Below are positions 1-7,515 of a stretch of 31,367 nucleotides of DNA, piece after piece (the first letter of the stretch is position 1; the number at the start of each line of letters is the position of its first letter). The translations under genes were made by a program, and so were the position numbers. The DNA lies in the NCBI GenBank assembly GCA_014377495.1, contig JACMPN010000562.1, positions 1 through 31,367 on the forward strand, written 5' to 3'. The notes under the pieces were generated by a model. It did not search any database, was not told the DNA's origin, and saw only the letters and a list, made by a program, of their open reading frames with translations. The stretch comes from Candidatus Sericytochromatia bacterium. Lineage in GTDB: Bacteria > Cyanobacteriota > Sericytochromatia > JACMPN01.

Positions 1-1123
1 CCGGGCCCTGGGTCCGGAAGGGCGCGGCCTGTTGGCCGTGGTGGCGACCATCGGCGTGCTCGGCACCCAGTTCGGGACGCTCGGTCTGCCGACGGCCCAC
101 ACCTATTACGTCGCCCAGGACCGGCGGCTGCTGCCGGAGGTCCTGGCGGATGCCCTGGCCATCAGCCTGGTGGTCGGCGGTGTCGGCGCCCTCGCTGCCT
201 GGGCCCTCTGCACCCTGTTTCCCCAGGTGGCCCCCCTGCAGGGCCGTCTGTTGGCCCTGGCCCTGGCCATGGTTCCCCTCGGGGTGGCCGGCAGCCTGCT
301 GCAGAATTTGGCCATGGGCGTCCAGAAGGTCCGGCTGGCCAATGGACTGGAGGTCGGCGGCAAGGCCCTGACGCTGGCGGGGATCGGTCTGTTGCTCCAG
401 AATGGGCGGATGGCCGTCGAAGCCGTCTGCATTGTCCAGTTGGTCGCCCAGTGCCTCATCCTGGCCGGATGGGGCGTCGCCTTCCGCCCGCTGCTCGTGC
501 GGGTCCCCCGACCGTCGTGGGCGCTCCTGCAGCGTCACCTGCCCTATGGGCTCAAGGCTTATGGGGCGGCCGTGTTCGCCTTGCTGACGCTGAAGCTCGA
601 CCTGCTCGTGGTCCGCCACCTGCAGGGCTTGGAGGCGGCCGGCTATTACTCGATCGCCATGATGCTGGTCGATGTCGCCACGCTGCTGCCGATGACGGTG
701 GCGGCCGTGGTTTTTCCGAGGCTCTCCGCCCTGCCCGATGCCGCGGCCAAATGGCGGCTGGCCAAGCGGATCACAGGGCTGACGGCCCTGGCCCTGCTGC
801 CGGTGACGGGGCTGCTCGCCTTGGCCGCTGAGCCGCTCATCCGCTGGCTGTTCGGCGTCGCCGCAACGCCCGCAGCACCGCTGTTGCTGGCTCTGTTGCC
901 CGGTGCCTGCGTGCTGGGCGTGGCGTCAGTGCTTGCCCAGTACCTGGCCAGTGTGGGTTTCCCGGCGGCGATGATGCGCGTCTGGGTGGGGCTCCTGCTG
1001 GCCAGCGTGTCGCTGAATTTTTGGGCGATCCCCCACTGGGGCACGATCGGTGCCGCCTGGGTCTATACGGGCGTCGCAGTCGGCTATGCCCTGGTCATCG
1101 GCTGGCTCGTCCGCCGCCACTGA
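1..1123 (+). CDS. Polysaccharide flippase, MOP/Wzx-like, 5' truncated by window edge
   Basis: The frame is open from base 2 and begins mid-protein with RALGPEGRG, the loop after the first helix in oligosaccharide flippases, so the true start lies outside the window. About 373 residues are visible, mostly hydrophobic, with some ten predicted membrane helices separated by short charged loops; a conserved-looking segment (YGLKAYGAA, then LKLDLLVV) matches the half-way region of MOP-superfamily exporters. Proteins of this family move lipid-linked glycans across the inner membrane for capsule, O-antigen or exopolysaccharide assembly. It converges on a glycosyltransferase 24 bp downstream on the opposite strand, which fits a surface polysaccharide locus extending to the left. 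The substrate cannot be read from the sequence. The family call is fairly safe; an assignment to Wzx specifically is inference. Confidence 0.8.
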   Translation, partial: RALGPEGRGLLAVVATIGVLGTQFGTLGLPTAHTYYVAQDRRLLPEVLADALAISLVVGGVGALAAWALCTLFPQVAPLQGRLLALALAMVPLGVAGSLLQNLAMGVQKVRLANGLEVGGKALTLAGIGLLLQNGRMAVEAVCIVQLVAQCLILAGWGVAFRPLLVRVPRPSWALLQRHLPYGLKAYGAAVFALLTLKLDLLVVRHLQGLEAAGYYSIAMMLVDVATLLPMTVAAVVFPRLSALPDAAAKWRLAKRITGLTALALLPVTGLLALAAEPLIRWLFGVAATPAAPLLLALLPGACVLGVASVLAQYLASVGFPAAMMRVWVGLLLASVSLNFWAIPHWGTIGAAWVYTGVAVGYALVIGWLVRRH

Positions 1124-1147
1124 ACGGTGGACGGCCCCGCCTCAGGA

Positions 1148-2167
1148 TCACTGCCAATGCCGCAGGAGCCGGCGGATCCGGCAGCGCCAGCACCCGCACA
1201 GGGACGGCGGTGGCGTCTCGGAGGGGACGTCGGCCGGAGCGGGATCGCCGGTCAGGGCCTGGATGCGACTGGCGGCTTTTTGCCGGTTGGCGGCTTTGAG
1301 GGCGGTGAAGGCAGCCAGATAGCGGTCGACCTGGTGCCGGTCACCGTTGAACTCATGATCCAGGTCGACGACAAAGGCGGCGGCGAGGGCCTGCCAATGG
1401 CGTTCTTCCAGCACCGGGACGGGTGTCGGGTCGACCAGCCATTTGCGCCAGAGGGCGATCCGCCCCCTGGCGAACAGGCCGGCGGCCATGCCCCGGGACT
1501 GGGAATAGCTCTGGGCATGGAACCGCACGGCTACGAGCGGTTCAGCCAGAAAGGCTGTCTGCGTGTGGTGGCAATAGGTCAGCAGCATGCTCCAATCACT
1601 GGGTGCATTGGCGATATCCGGGTCCGACAGGTCGAATCCCCCGTGCGCTTCCCAGAGATCACGGTGAAAGACAACGGACTGCAAGGACATATGAGGCGCT
1701 TGCAGGAGGTCGGCGAACTCATTGCGGCCGCCAAGGTAACTGTAGTCGAGCACGCCGGGCCAATACAGAAGGTCGTGCGTCCGGCCCTGCGCATCCATCC
1801 GGTAGGCCCGGGAATGGATGAGACCGATCTCGGGGTGGGCGTGGAGAATGGCCAGTTTCTTTTCGAAGTTGCCCGGCAGGATGATGTCGTCATCACCCAA
1901 CAGGCAGAAATACCGGCCACGGGCCTGGGTAAAGAGGTGCTGGATGTTGTGCCGGAGGCCAAGATTGGTCGGATGCCGCCATGGGCGGATCCGGTCATCC
2001 TGTCGGGCGAACCCGGCGACGACGGCGGCAGTGTCGTCCGGCGAGGCGTTGTCGCTGACGAGGATTTCGCAGTCGACCGTCGTTGCCGTGACACTGGTCA
2101 GGCACTCGCGTAGGTACTCGGCCCGGTTGTACGTCGGGATCAGGATACTGAGCGTGGGTTGGGGCAT
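1148..2167 (-). CDS. Glycosyltransferase family 2
   Basis: A 339-residue GT-A fold glycosyltransferase. The N-terminus LSILIPTYNRAEYLRECL is the family 2 nucleotide-binding start. SDNASPDDTA follows, and LGDDDI near residue 90 supplies the metal-binding acidic motif. The C-terminal 40 residues are Pro-rich, then Cys/Arg-rich (CGCWRCRIRRLLRHW), which is unusual and may be a membrane-peripheral tail. I chose the ATG at 2167, not an upstream in-frame codon at 2227, because GGGAG lies 9 nt before it and the conserved fold starts at once. It has no membrane helix, so it probably acts at the cytoplasmic face, adding a sugar to a lipid-linked or protein acceptor. It is convergent with the flippase gene and divergent from cysteine synthase. 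Donor and acceptor sugars are unknown. Confidence 0.88.
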   Translation of the reverse strand: MPQPTLSILIPTYNRAEYLRECLTSVTATTVDCEILVSDNASPDDTAAVVAGFARQDDRIRPWRHPTNLGLRHNIQHLFTQARGRYFCLLGDDDIILPGNFEKKLAILHAHPEIGLIHSRAYRMDAQGRTHDLLYWPGVLDYSYLGGRNEFADLLQAPHMSLQSVVFHRDLWEAHGGFDLSDPDIANAPSDWSMLLTYCHHTQTAFLAEPLVAVRFHAQSYSQSRGMAAGLFARGRIALWRKWLVDPTPVPVLEERHWQALAAAFVVDLDHEFNGDRHQVDRYLAAFTALKAANRQKAASRIQALTGDPAPADVPSETPPPSLCGCWRCRIRRLLRHWQ

Positions 2168-2332
2168 AGGCCGATTCTCCCGAACGGGCGGGTCAGGGGT
2201 CAAGTGGCACCGAACCGGCCGGTGCATATCCTGCCCGTTCCTGAGGTCTGTTACCCTGCATTGAAGCGGTGCATCTTAACGTCGGTACGGGTGCCGATCC
2301 AGGGCCGCCGGATATGGTGAACGGAGGCGGCA

Positions 2333-3346
2333 ATGCCGGCAACACAGGCAATACGCGATCTTTGGGATGCCGTCGGCGACACGCCGCTGATCCGTCTCCA
2401 CCACCTGTCGGCCCTGACGGGCTGCGAGATCCTGGGCAAGGCCGAGTTCCTCAATCCGGGCGGCTCGGTCAAGGACCGGGCGGCCAAGGGAATCATCGCC
2501 GCCGCTGAAAAAGACGGCCGTCTGCAACCCGGCAGCATCATCGTCGAGGGCACGGCTGGGAACACGGGCATCGGGCTCGCCACGCTGGCCAACCTGCGCG
2601 GGTACCGGACGATCATCGTCATCCCGGACAATATGTCCCGCGAAAAGGTCGACATGCTGCGGATCCTGGGCGCCGACGTGCGGGTCGTCCCCAGCGTCGG
2701 CTATGCCAAGCCCGAGAACTACTACCATCAGGCCCGTGGCATCGCTGAAAGCACGCCGAACGCCGTCTGGGCCGACCAGTTCAACAATACGGCCAACGCC
2801 CAGTATCACTACGACACAACAGGCCCCGAGATCTGGCACCAGACGGGTGGCCGGATCGATGCGCTGGTCATGGCGGCAGGCACGGGCGGCACGATTTCGG
2901 GCACCAGCCGGTACCTGAAGGAGAAGCAGGCGGATCTGCAGGTCGTCCTCGCCGATCCCATGGGCTCGGCCCTCTACAGCTACATCAAGTCGGGTGTCCT
3001 CGACTCGGGTGACGGCGATTCGATCACCGAAGGCATCGGCATTGGCCGGGTGACGGAAAACTTCCGGCTGGCCCGGATCGATGATGCCATGCAGGTGGAC
3101 GATCACCAGATGATCGAGATGGCCTTCTTTCTGGCGCAGCGCGAAGGGTTGCTGTTGGGCAGCTCCGCCGCATTGAACTGCTTTGCCGCCGCCCGCTATG
3201 CCAAGCAGATCGGGCCCGGCCACACGATCGTCACGATCCTCTGCGACGGTGGCCAACGCTACCTGTCCAATCTCTTCAACCTTGGTTGGTTGGCAGAACA
3301 GGGGCTGAGTCCGACGGGCATTCTCCCTGAGCTGTTGAACGGCTGA
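2333..3346 (+). CDS. cysK: Cysteine synthase (O-acetylserine sulfhydrylase family)
   Basis: A 337-residue fold-type II PLP enzyme. The PLP lysine sits in NPGGSVKDRA (Lys47), the substrate loop is EGTAGNTGIGLA (from about residue 72), and the phosphate-binding glycine loop is AAGTGGTISG. EGIGIGRVTEN and LLGSSAALN complete the family signature. The expected reaction is O-acetylserine plus sulfide to cysteine plus acetate in the cytoplasm. The loop reads EGTAGNTG rather than the EPTSGNTG of classic CysK, a variant found in a distinct CysK-like branch whose members are about this length, so a relative with altered substrate preference (for example phosphoserine or cystathionine) is possible. GGAGG lies 5 nt before the ATG. 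It stands alone: neighbours on both sides are not sulfur genes. The family is certain; the precise substrate is less so. Confidence 0.85.
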   Translation: MPATQAIRDLWDAVGDTPLIRLHHLSALTGCEILGKAEFLNPGGSVKDRAAKGIIAAAEKDGRLQPGSIIVEGTAGNTGIGLATLANLRGYRTIIVIPDNMSREKVDMLRILGADVRVVPSVGYAKPENYYHQARGIAESTPNAVWADQFNNTANAQYHYDTTGPEIWHQTGGRIDALVMAAGTGGTISGTSRYLKEKQADLQVVLADPMGSALYSYIKSGVLDSGDGDSITEGIGIGRVTENFRLARIDDAMQVDDHQMIEMAFFLAQREGLLLGSSAALNCFAAARYAKQIGPGHTIVTILCDGGQRYLSNLFNLGWLAEQGLSPTGILPELLNG

Positions 3347-3352
3347 CCGTTC
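3337..3352 (+). other. Small stem-loop over the cysteine synthase stop codon
   Basis: GAACGG (3337-3342) and CCGTTC (3347-3352) form a 6-bp stem (7 bp with the flanking T-A pair) and a CTGA loop that contains the TGA stop. No T-run follows, so it does not look like an intrinsic terminator. It could slow or protect the 3' end of the mRNA. This is weak evidence on its own. Confidence 0.25.
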
Positions 3353-3431
3353 AGGTCGCAGACCATTCCCATGCGGCGTCCGGCGCCGGTTGCGTTTGGC
3401 GGTCCGTGTGCCAGGGTCGGGAATTACTTCA

Positions 3432-3460
3432 TGAACTATTGACCGTTTGCCGATAGTTCA
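3432..3460. promoter_or_regulatory. Inverted repeat overlapping a possible promoter
   Basis: TGAACTAT (3432-3439) and ATAGTTCA (3453-3460) are perfect 8-bp inverted repeats with a 13-bp spacer, in the only A/T-rich stretch between cysteine synthase and the small membrane genes. A -35-like TTGACC (3439-3444) overlaps the left arm; 17 bp on is a poor -10 (TTAAAG, 3462-3467). The layout is what a dimeric repressor site over a promoter would look like, and the small membrane genes start about 120 bp downstream. It could also be an RNA hairpin. The repeat is directly visible; its function is inferred. Confidence 0.35.
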
Positions 3461-3582
3461 GTTAAAGTTTATTTACAAAGAAACGTGACAAGTCCGGAAT
3501 ACGGCCATCATGGGCCAGGCGGTGCTGTTCACAGCCGAACGGTGATAGTCTGCCCCGGCCACTGATTGAAAGGAACTGCACC

Positions 3583-3837
3583 ATGTCAACGCCAGTAATC
3601 GTTGCCGAAAACAATTCGGGGATGATGGCCGTCCTGGCCATCATCCTGGTGGCCGTGTTGGTCGGCGGGGCCTACTTCGTCGTCAATCGGACGCCGGCCA
3701 GTTCCAACACGACGGTGATCGAGCGGACCCGCGAGGTGGCCCCGGCCGCTCCGGTGGCGCCCGCCGCACCCCAACAGCCCGCCGGCAATGTGACCATCAA
3801 CAACACGGCCCCGGCCGCTCCCGCCGTCAAGCCATAG
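3583..3837 (+). CDS. Small single-pass membrane protein with Pro/Ala tail (paralogue A)
   Basis: An 84-residue protein I do not recognise. The N-terminus MSTPVIVAENN is followed by one hydrophobic helix (about residues 14-34), a short TTVIERTREV linker and a Pro/Ala tail ending NVTINNTAPAAPAVKP. There is no signal peptidase site, so it is most simply an inner-membrane protein with its C-terminus in the periplasm. An AAAGGA ribosome site precedes the ATG by 8 nt. The next gene is a clear paralogue: the N-terminus, the helix, the TTVIE motif and the N(I/V)TI(T/N)NTAPA motif are shared in the same order. Duplication plus two well-placed ribosome sites argue that both are real genes. Function unknown. 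Confidence 0.75.
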   Translation: MSTPVIVAENNSGMMAVLAIILVAVLVGGAYFVVNRTPASSNTTVIERTREVAPAAPVAPAAPQQPAGNVTINNTAPAAPAVKP

Positions 3838-3873
3838 CGCCACCGGAAATTCGCCAGTGAAAGGACCTTCATC

Positions 3874-4332
3874 ATGGCCACACCCATCATCGTCAGAGAT
3901 AACCGCCAGTCGACCATTGTTGTCGTGGCCATCGTCGTCGTCATCGCCTTGATCTCGATTGCGTACATGGCCTTGAGCCGTGAGCCCTCGACGTCGAGCA
4001 CGACCGTCATCGAAAAGGCCGCGCCTGCCCAGGTCCAGCAGCCCGTGGCGCCGCCGCCGCAGAACATCACGATCACCAATACGGCACCAGCCGACAACGG
4101 TGGTGGTGCCGCTGCCGGTGCCGCTGCCGGTGCGGCGGCCCGTGCCAACTCGGGTGCCAAGACGGGATACAACAGCGGTGCCGCCGCCGGAGCCAATGCC
4201 GGAAGCAGCAGTGGGGCAGCAGCAGGTCATGACGGCGGTGCCGCTGCCGGGGCCAATTCGGGTGCCAATGCCGGTGCCGCCACAGGCGCCGCCGCCGGCG
4301 CAGCGGCCGCCTCCACCCCCGCGCCCTATTGA
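3874..4332 (+). CDS. Small membrane protein with Ala/Gly repeat tail (paralogue B)
   Basis: A 152-residue paralogue of the preceding gene, 36 bp downstream and so very likely co-transcribed. It shares the start (MATPIIVRDN), one membrane helix (about residues 14-33), the TTVIEKAAP linker and the NITITNTAPA motif. It then adds a low-complexity tail (about residues 76-148) built of GAAAGA, NSGA and similar units. This has the GxxxG spacing of glycine zippers but also resembles disordered spacer sequence. The ribosome site is again AAAGGA, 8 nt before the ATG. The tail DNA is repetitive and probably prone to slippage, so tail length may vary between strains. The only visible difference between the pair is this tail, suggesting a shared anchor with different periplasmic appendages. 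Function unknown. Confidence 0.75.
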   Translation: MATPIIVRDNRQSTIVVVAIVVVIALISIAYMALSREPSTSSTTVIEKAAPAQVQQPVAPPPQNITITNTAPADNGGGAAAGAAAGAAARANSGAKTGYNSGAAAGANAGSSSGAAAGHDGGAAAGANSGANAGAATGAAAGAAAASTPAPY

Positions 4333-4427
4333 GATCTGCGGCTAAGGGGGTCCATGGCGGGCGCTTTCAGCCTGGAACCTGCTCAGCGTCCGCCAGGACT
4401 TTGTTGTCAGACAAATGTTCCCGCTGG

Positions 4428-4855
4428 TCAGTTTGGCGCAGAACCCAGACCGAAATCACCCCGCCCTGAATCCCTCAGCCACAGCCTCACACAGCTTGGG
4501 CCAGCAACTTTTTCTGAGTTGGTGGCCCTTTGGCGTCTGGCCCCGTGATCAGGGCCATTCGCCTCGACTGCTCCAGAGCTGTTGCTCCCGCAGGGTGTGT
4601 GGCCAGGCGGTTTCCTGGTTCTGCGGGATCGCCCGTCCCTCAGGGCGCCGATGAATGGGATGTCATCGGTATGGAAAATGGCCTTGCGCAATGCCCGCCA
4701 GGGCACCGTCAGCAGACTCAGCAGGGGCCGAGGGTCAGCAGCAGCGTGAACGGGGTGCGGTAGGGACGGCTCATGACGACATGGGGGTAACCCGCGCCAT
4801 CAAGGACGGGCTCGGTCCGCTTTTGCTGGGCTTTGGCAGCCAACCGGGCGGTGGC
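4428..4855 (-). pseudogene. Frameshifted gene relic downstream of the LysR gene
   Basis: Two minus-strand frames with G/C-rich third positions abut here. The upstream frame runs HATARLAAKAQQKRTEP to MSRPYRTPFTLLLTLGP (ATG at 4774) and then hits TGA. The downstream frame continues LLSLLTVPWRALRKAIFH and DDIPFIGALRDG. They join smoothly if one C is restored to the C4 run at 4724-4727, which suggests a single-base loss in a homopolymer. The remainder of the downstream frame, towards 4428, looks random. It follows the LysR gene with almost no gap, so it may once have been the third gene of that operon. I do not recognise the family. The rest of 4333-4859 holds nothing else I can support. Confidence 0.4.
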
Positions 4856-4859
4856 ATGT

Positions 4860-5738
4860 TCAGGCGTCGTCTCTCCCGGATGGGTCGTTTTGCCGGAGGC
4901 GGTCGAGGACTTCCTTCATGGCCAGTGACGGCCGGATGCCCTTGCGCCAGATGACATAGAGCTGGTCGGCAAAGGCGCAGGGGGCCTCGGCAATGATCGC
5001 CAGGCTGCCCCGGGCGATCCGCTCCCGGATAGCCAGCTCGGGGATAAACGCCTCGCCGACACCCGCTTCACAGAGATGGATCGCCGTTTCCAGCAGCTCG
5101 ACTTCGGCGACGATGCGTCGTTTGAATTTGCCTTCGGGCCAGCCGTCGAGCGACTCGCTGGTCTCCTTGCGGAAAAAGCGCGGCACGATGTACTGACAGT
5201 CCTGCCACGGCCGGGTGGGGCCCGGTCGGCCGGCGATCACGTACGAGCTGCTCATCCCGGCGAACCAGTCCACGTCCTGGCGCTGGGGCGCCTCCAGCAG
5301 CAGTCCGATTTCCACTTCGCCGTTCGCCACCCGGCTCTCCGCATCGGCGGCGAGCATTTCGTAGAGCTTGGGCCGGACCAGCGGGTGGGCCCGGATCAGG
5401 TCGGCGAGCAGTGTCGGCAACAGGTAATGGTGCCAGAGCCCGTCACCGGCAATGGTTACCGGGCCCTGGGGCGTGCCTTGGCGCCATTCGGCAATGCGGC
5501 GTTCGGCGTTTTCCAGGCTCTGCAGGACGATGCGGGTCTCTTCGAGCAGCGCTTCACCGGCTCCGGTGAGGCCCTCGACCCGATGGCCCCGATCGACGAG
5601 TTTGACCTTCAGGTTGGTTTCCAGACCGGCTATGGCCTTGCTTAGCGCCTGCGGCGTGATGTGCAGGCGCTCGGCAGCAGCGTGGAAGTTACGGGTCTCG
5701 GCCAGCATGGCGAAGTAGCGCAGCCATTCGGGGTTCAT
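4860..5738 (-). CDS. LysR-family transcriptional regulator
   Basis: A 292-residue protein with an N-terminal winged helix-turn-helix: FAMLAETRNFHAAAERLHIT with TPQALSKAIAGLE as the recognition helix (residues 9-42), followed by the linker helix (roughly 65-90) and a substrate-binding domain. The effector domain shows the usual LPTLLADLIRAHP and LCEAGVGEAFIPELAI landmarks, the latter close to the Gly-rich GxGxxxxP motif. It lies 15 bp after the O-methyltransferase on the same strand, so the two are probably co-transcribed, an unusual arrangement because LysR genes are more often divergent from their targets. The effector is unknown. The ribosome site (GAGACG about 7 nt before the ATG) is weak, which fits translation coupled to the upstream gene. 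Confidence 0.88.
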   Translation of the reverse strand: MNPEWLRYFAMLAETRNFHAAAERLHITPQALSKAIAGLETNLKVKLVDRGHRVEGLTGAGEALLEETRIVLQSLENAERRIAEWRQGTPQGPVTIAGDGLWHHYLLPTLLADLIRAHPLVRPKLYEMLAADAESRVANGEVEIGLLLEAPQRQDVDWFAGMSSSYVIAGRPGPTRPWQDCQYIVPRFFRKETSESLDGWPEGKFKRRIVAEVELLETAIHLCEAGVGEAFIPELAIRERIARGSLAIIAEAPCAFADQLYVIWRKGIRPSLAMKEVLDRLRQNDPSGRDDA

Positions 5739-5753
5739 TGCGGCGTCTCGGGA

Positions 5754-6416
5754 TCAGCGCTTCAGGACCAAGGTGAGTCCGTCGCCGATGGGCAGCATGC
5801 TGATGGCGACACGGTCATCCGTGTGGAGCTTGGCGTTCAGCGTGCGCAGGGCGATCGTGTCGCAGTCCTGGAAGGTGGGATCGGCGACGGCCCCGCCCCA
5901 CAGGGTGTTGTCGAACCCGATCAGCCCGCCCGGCCGCATCAGGGTCAGGGTCCGCTCGTAGTAGGCGTCGTAGTTGGATTTGTCGGCGTCGATGAAGGCA
6001 AAGTCGAAGGTCCCGGCGGCGCCACTGGCGATCAGGGCGTCCAGGGTTTCGGTGGCCGGGGCCAGGCGCAGGTCGATCTTGTCGGCGACGCCCGCTTCAG
6101 CCCAGTAGCGGCGGGCAATGTCGGTGAAGGCCTCGTTGACGTCGCAGGCGACGATCTTGCCGTCCGCCGGCAGGGCCAGGGCGACTGCCAGCGAGCTGTA
6201 GCCGGTGAACACGCCGATTTCCAGGTATTTTTTGGCCTGCATCAGCTGGACCAGCAGCTGCATGAACTGGCCCTGCTCCGGCGAGATCTGCATGCCCGCC
6301 CCGGGATGGGCCCTGGTCTCGGCCCGCAGCTGCGCCTGGATGGGGGCTTCCCGGAGCGACGTGTCCAGCAGGTAGTCATAGAGCCGGTCGTCCAGGGTGA
6401 TCGTACGTGTCGACAT
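5754..6416 (-). CDS. SAM-dependent O-methyltransferase (Methyltransf_3, caffeoyl-CoA type)
   Basis: A 220-residue class I methyltransferase. YLEIGVFTGYSSLAVALAL is motif I for SAM binding; DVNEAFTDIARRYW supplies the ribose-contacting acidic residue. FDFAFIDADKSNYDAYYE carries the metal-binding Asp residues of the cation-dependent catechol/caffeoyl-CoA family, and GGLIGFDNTLWGGAV the matching Asp-Asn. ISPEQGQFMQLLVQL is the usual helix preceding the fold. Such bacterial enzymes methylate catechol-type hydroxyls on small molecules; the substrate here is unknown. I chose the ATG at 6416, preceded by GGAG at 7 nt, over an in-frame upstream codon at 6455 whose peptide is not conserved-looking. 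The next gene is the LysR regulator. Confidence 0.9.
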   Translation of the reverse strand: MSTRTITLDDRLYDYLLDTSLREAPIQAQLRAETRAHPGAGMQISPEQGQFMQLLVQLMQAKKYLEIGVFTGYSSLAVALALPADGKIVACDVNEAFTDIARRYWAEAGVADKIDLRLAPATETLDALIASGAAGTFDFAFIDADKSNYDAYYERTLTLMRPGGLIGFDNTLWGGAVADPTFQDCDTIALRTLNAKLHTDDRVAISMLPIGDGLTLVLKR

Positions 6417-6479
6417 GCAGGGTCTCCGTGAGTGTGTCGCGAACCCGTACAGCATGCCATGCCTTTGCCGTGCCCAACG

Positions 6480-6509
6480 AAAACCGGCCCACCCCTAAGG
6501 GTGGGCCGG
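6480..6509 (-). terminator. Intrinsic terminator of the Bax-inhibitor-1 gene
   Basis: Bases 6484-6494 and 6499-6509 form a perfect 11-bp G/C-rich stem with a 4-base loop. On the minus strand the stem is followed directly by TTTT (6480-6483). It lies 17 bp beyond the stop of the membrane protein gene at 6526 and separates it from the O-methyltransferase gene. Confidence 0.85.
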
Positions 6510-6525
6510 GACTGGGTGAGTGGGT

Positions 6526-7260
6526 TTACCGTTCCCGCAGGCGGGAGAGGAGCCGGACCATTTCGATGTAGAGCCAGACGAGGGTGACGAGCAGTGCAAA
6601 GGCACCGTACCACTCGAAGGCTTTCGGCAGACCCTGGCGGGCCCCGTTTTCGATGAAGTCGAAGTCCAGCAGGAGGTTGAAGGCCGCCACACCGCAGACC
6701 AAAAGGCTGATGCCGATGCCGATCATGCCGCCACCGCCGAAGGTCGGCAAAGGCACTTTGAACATTTGCAGCACGATGCTGGCGAGATAGAACAGCATGA
6801 TCCCCATGGTGGCCGACATGATCACCGAGCGCAGGCGGGCAGTGACCTTGATCAGTCCGGTCCGGTAAGCCGCCAGAAAGGCGAACATCGTCCCCATCGT
6901 CAAGGCGACCGCCTGGAGGATCATCCCCGGGAACTGCCGCTCCATCAGGACCGAGAACCCGCCGAGGAAGAGCCCTTCGGCCATGGCGTACGGCACCGAC
7001 GTGTAAGGTGCCCACATGGGCTTGAAGGACGTGGTGATGGCCAGGATGAAGCCGACGATGGCACCGGCAAGGGCCAGTCCCATGGCCGGGGTACCCTGCC
7101 CCACCTGATTCCAGGTGACGCCGGCGGAGATGACGAGCAGGGCGGTCAGCAGCAGGGCCCGGTTGGTGGTGCCTTCGACGGTCATTACGTCGGATCCGGT
7201 CCGGGCGCCGGACAAGCGGCGCGTGGCGCTATCGTTCAAAAGCGGATTGCCTGAAGCCAT
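6526..7260 (-). CDS. Bax inhibitor-1 / YccA family membrane protein
   Basis: A 244-residue polytopic protein with seven predicted helices, matching the family's usual length and topology. After a 28-residue polar N-terminus the helices follow closely. Family landmarks are PYTSVPYAMAEGLFLGG in the middle, GIMLFYLASIVL, and the C-terminal acidic segment LLLDFDFIENGA followed by PKAFEWYGAFALLVTLVWLYIE. In the studied member YetJ, acidic residues in this region form a pH-sensitive calcium leak; in E. coli, YccA is a substrate and modulator of the FtsH protease. Either role could apply here. AAGGAG lies 6 nt before the ATG. The gene has its own terminator and a 255-bp upstream gap, so it is monocistronic. 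The 7261-7515 gap presumably holds its promoter, but I see no convincing -35/-10 pair. Confidence 0.9.
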   Translation of the reverse strand: MASGNPLLNDSATRRLSGARTGSDVMTVEGTTNRALLLTALLVISAGVTWNQVGQGTPAMGLALAGAIVGFILAITTSFKPMWAPYTSVPYAMAEGLFLGGFSVLMERQFPGMILQAVALTMGTMFAFLAAYRTGLIKVTARLRSVIMSATMGIMLFYLASIVLQMFKVPLPTFGGGGMIGIGISLLVCGVAAFNLLLDFDFIENGARQGLPKAFEWYGAFALLVTLVWLYIEMVRLLSRLRER

Positions 7261-7515
7261 TGTTTACTCCTTGGTGACCGCATGCCGGGCCGTTCAGCGC
7301 CGCCGATGCGGGTACGTTCTGCTTTAAGCTTACACCCCGGAGAGGCCCCGTTCACGTGCGGACGGACGTCAAGGCCGCCCGTCTGCCCGGACACCATCCG
7401 CAAACCGTGTAAATGCAGGTGCCGACGGCGGTCTCCTGGTAGATTCAGGACCCGGCACCCTCCCAGATGAGGGACTTTGGGTCGCCCTTTGATCAGGGTT
7501 TCACTGGTCGGGCGT

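Noticed and set aside
1127..2113. A long plus-strand open frame opposite the glycosyltransferase
   Set aside because: Composition is shadow-like and the minus-strand frame has clear family 2 motifs and a ribosome site.
2276..3256. A minus-strand open frame of about 326 codons opposite cysteine synthase
   Set aside because: No domain-like pattern; the plus strand carries a complete PLP enzyme.
4120..4330. Short repeats in the tail of the second small membrane gene as a CRISPR or VNTR array
   Set aside because: Units are short, irregular and in frame with Ala/Gly codons; there are no unique spacers of constant length.
7261..7515. A regulatory element or small gene between the Uma2 and Bax-inhibitor-1 genes
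   Set aside because: Frames are short and composition random; I could not find a matched -35/-10 pair or a stem with a T-run, although a promoter must lie here.
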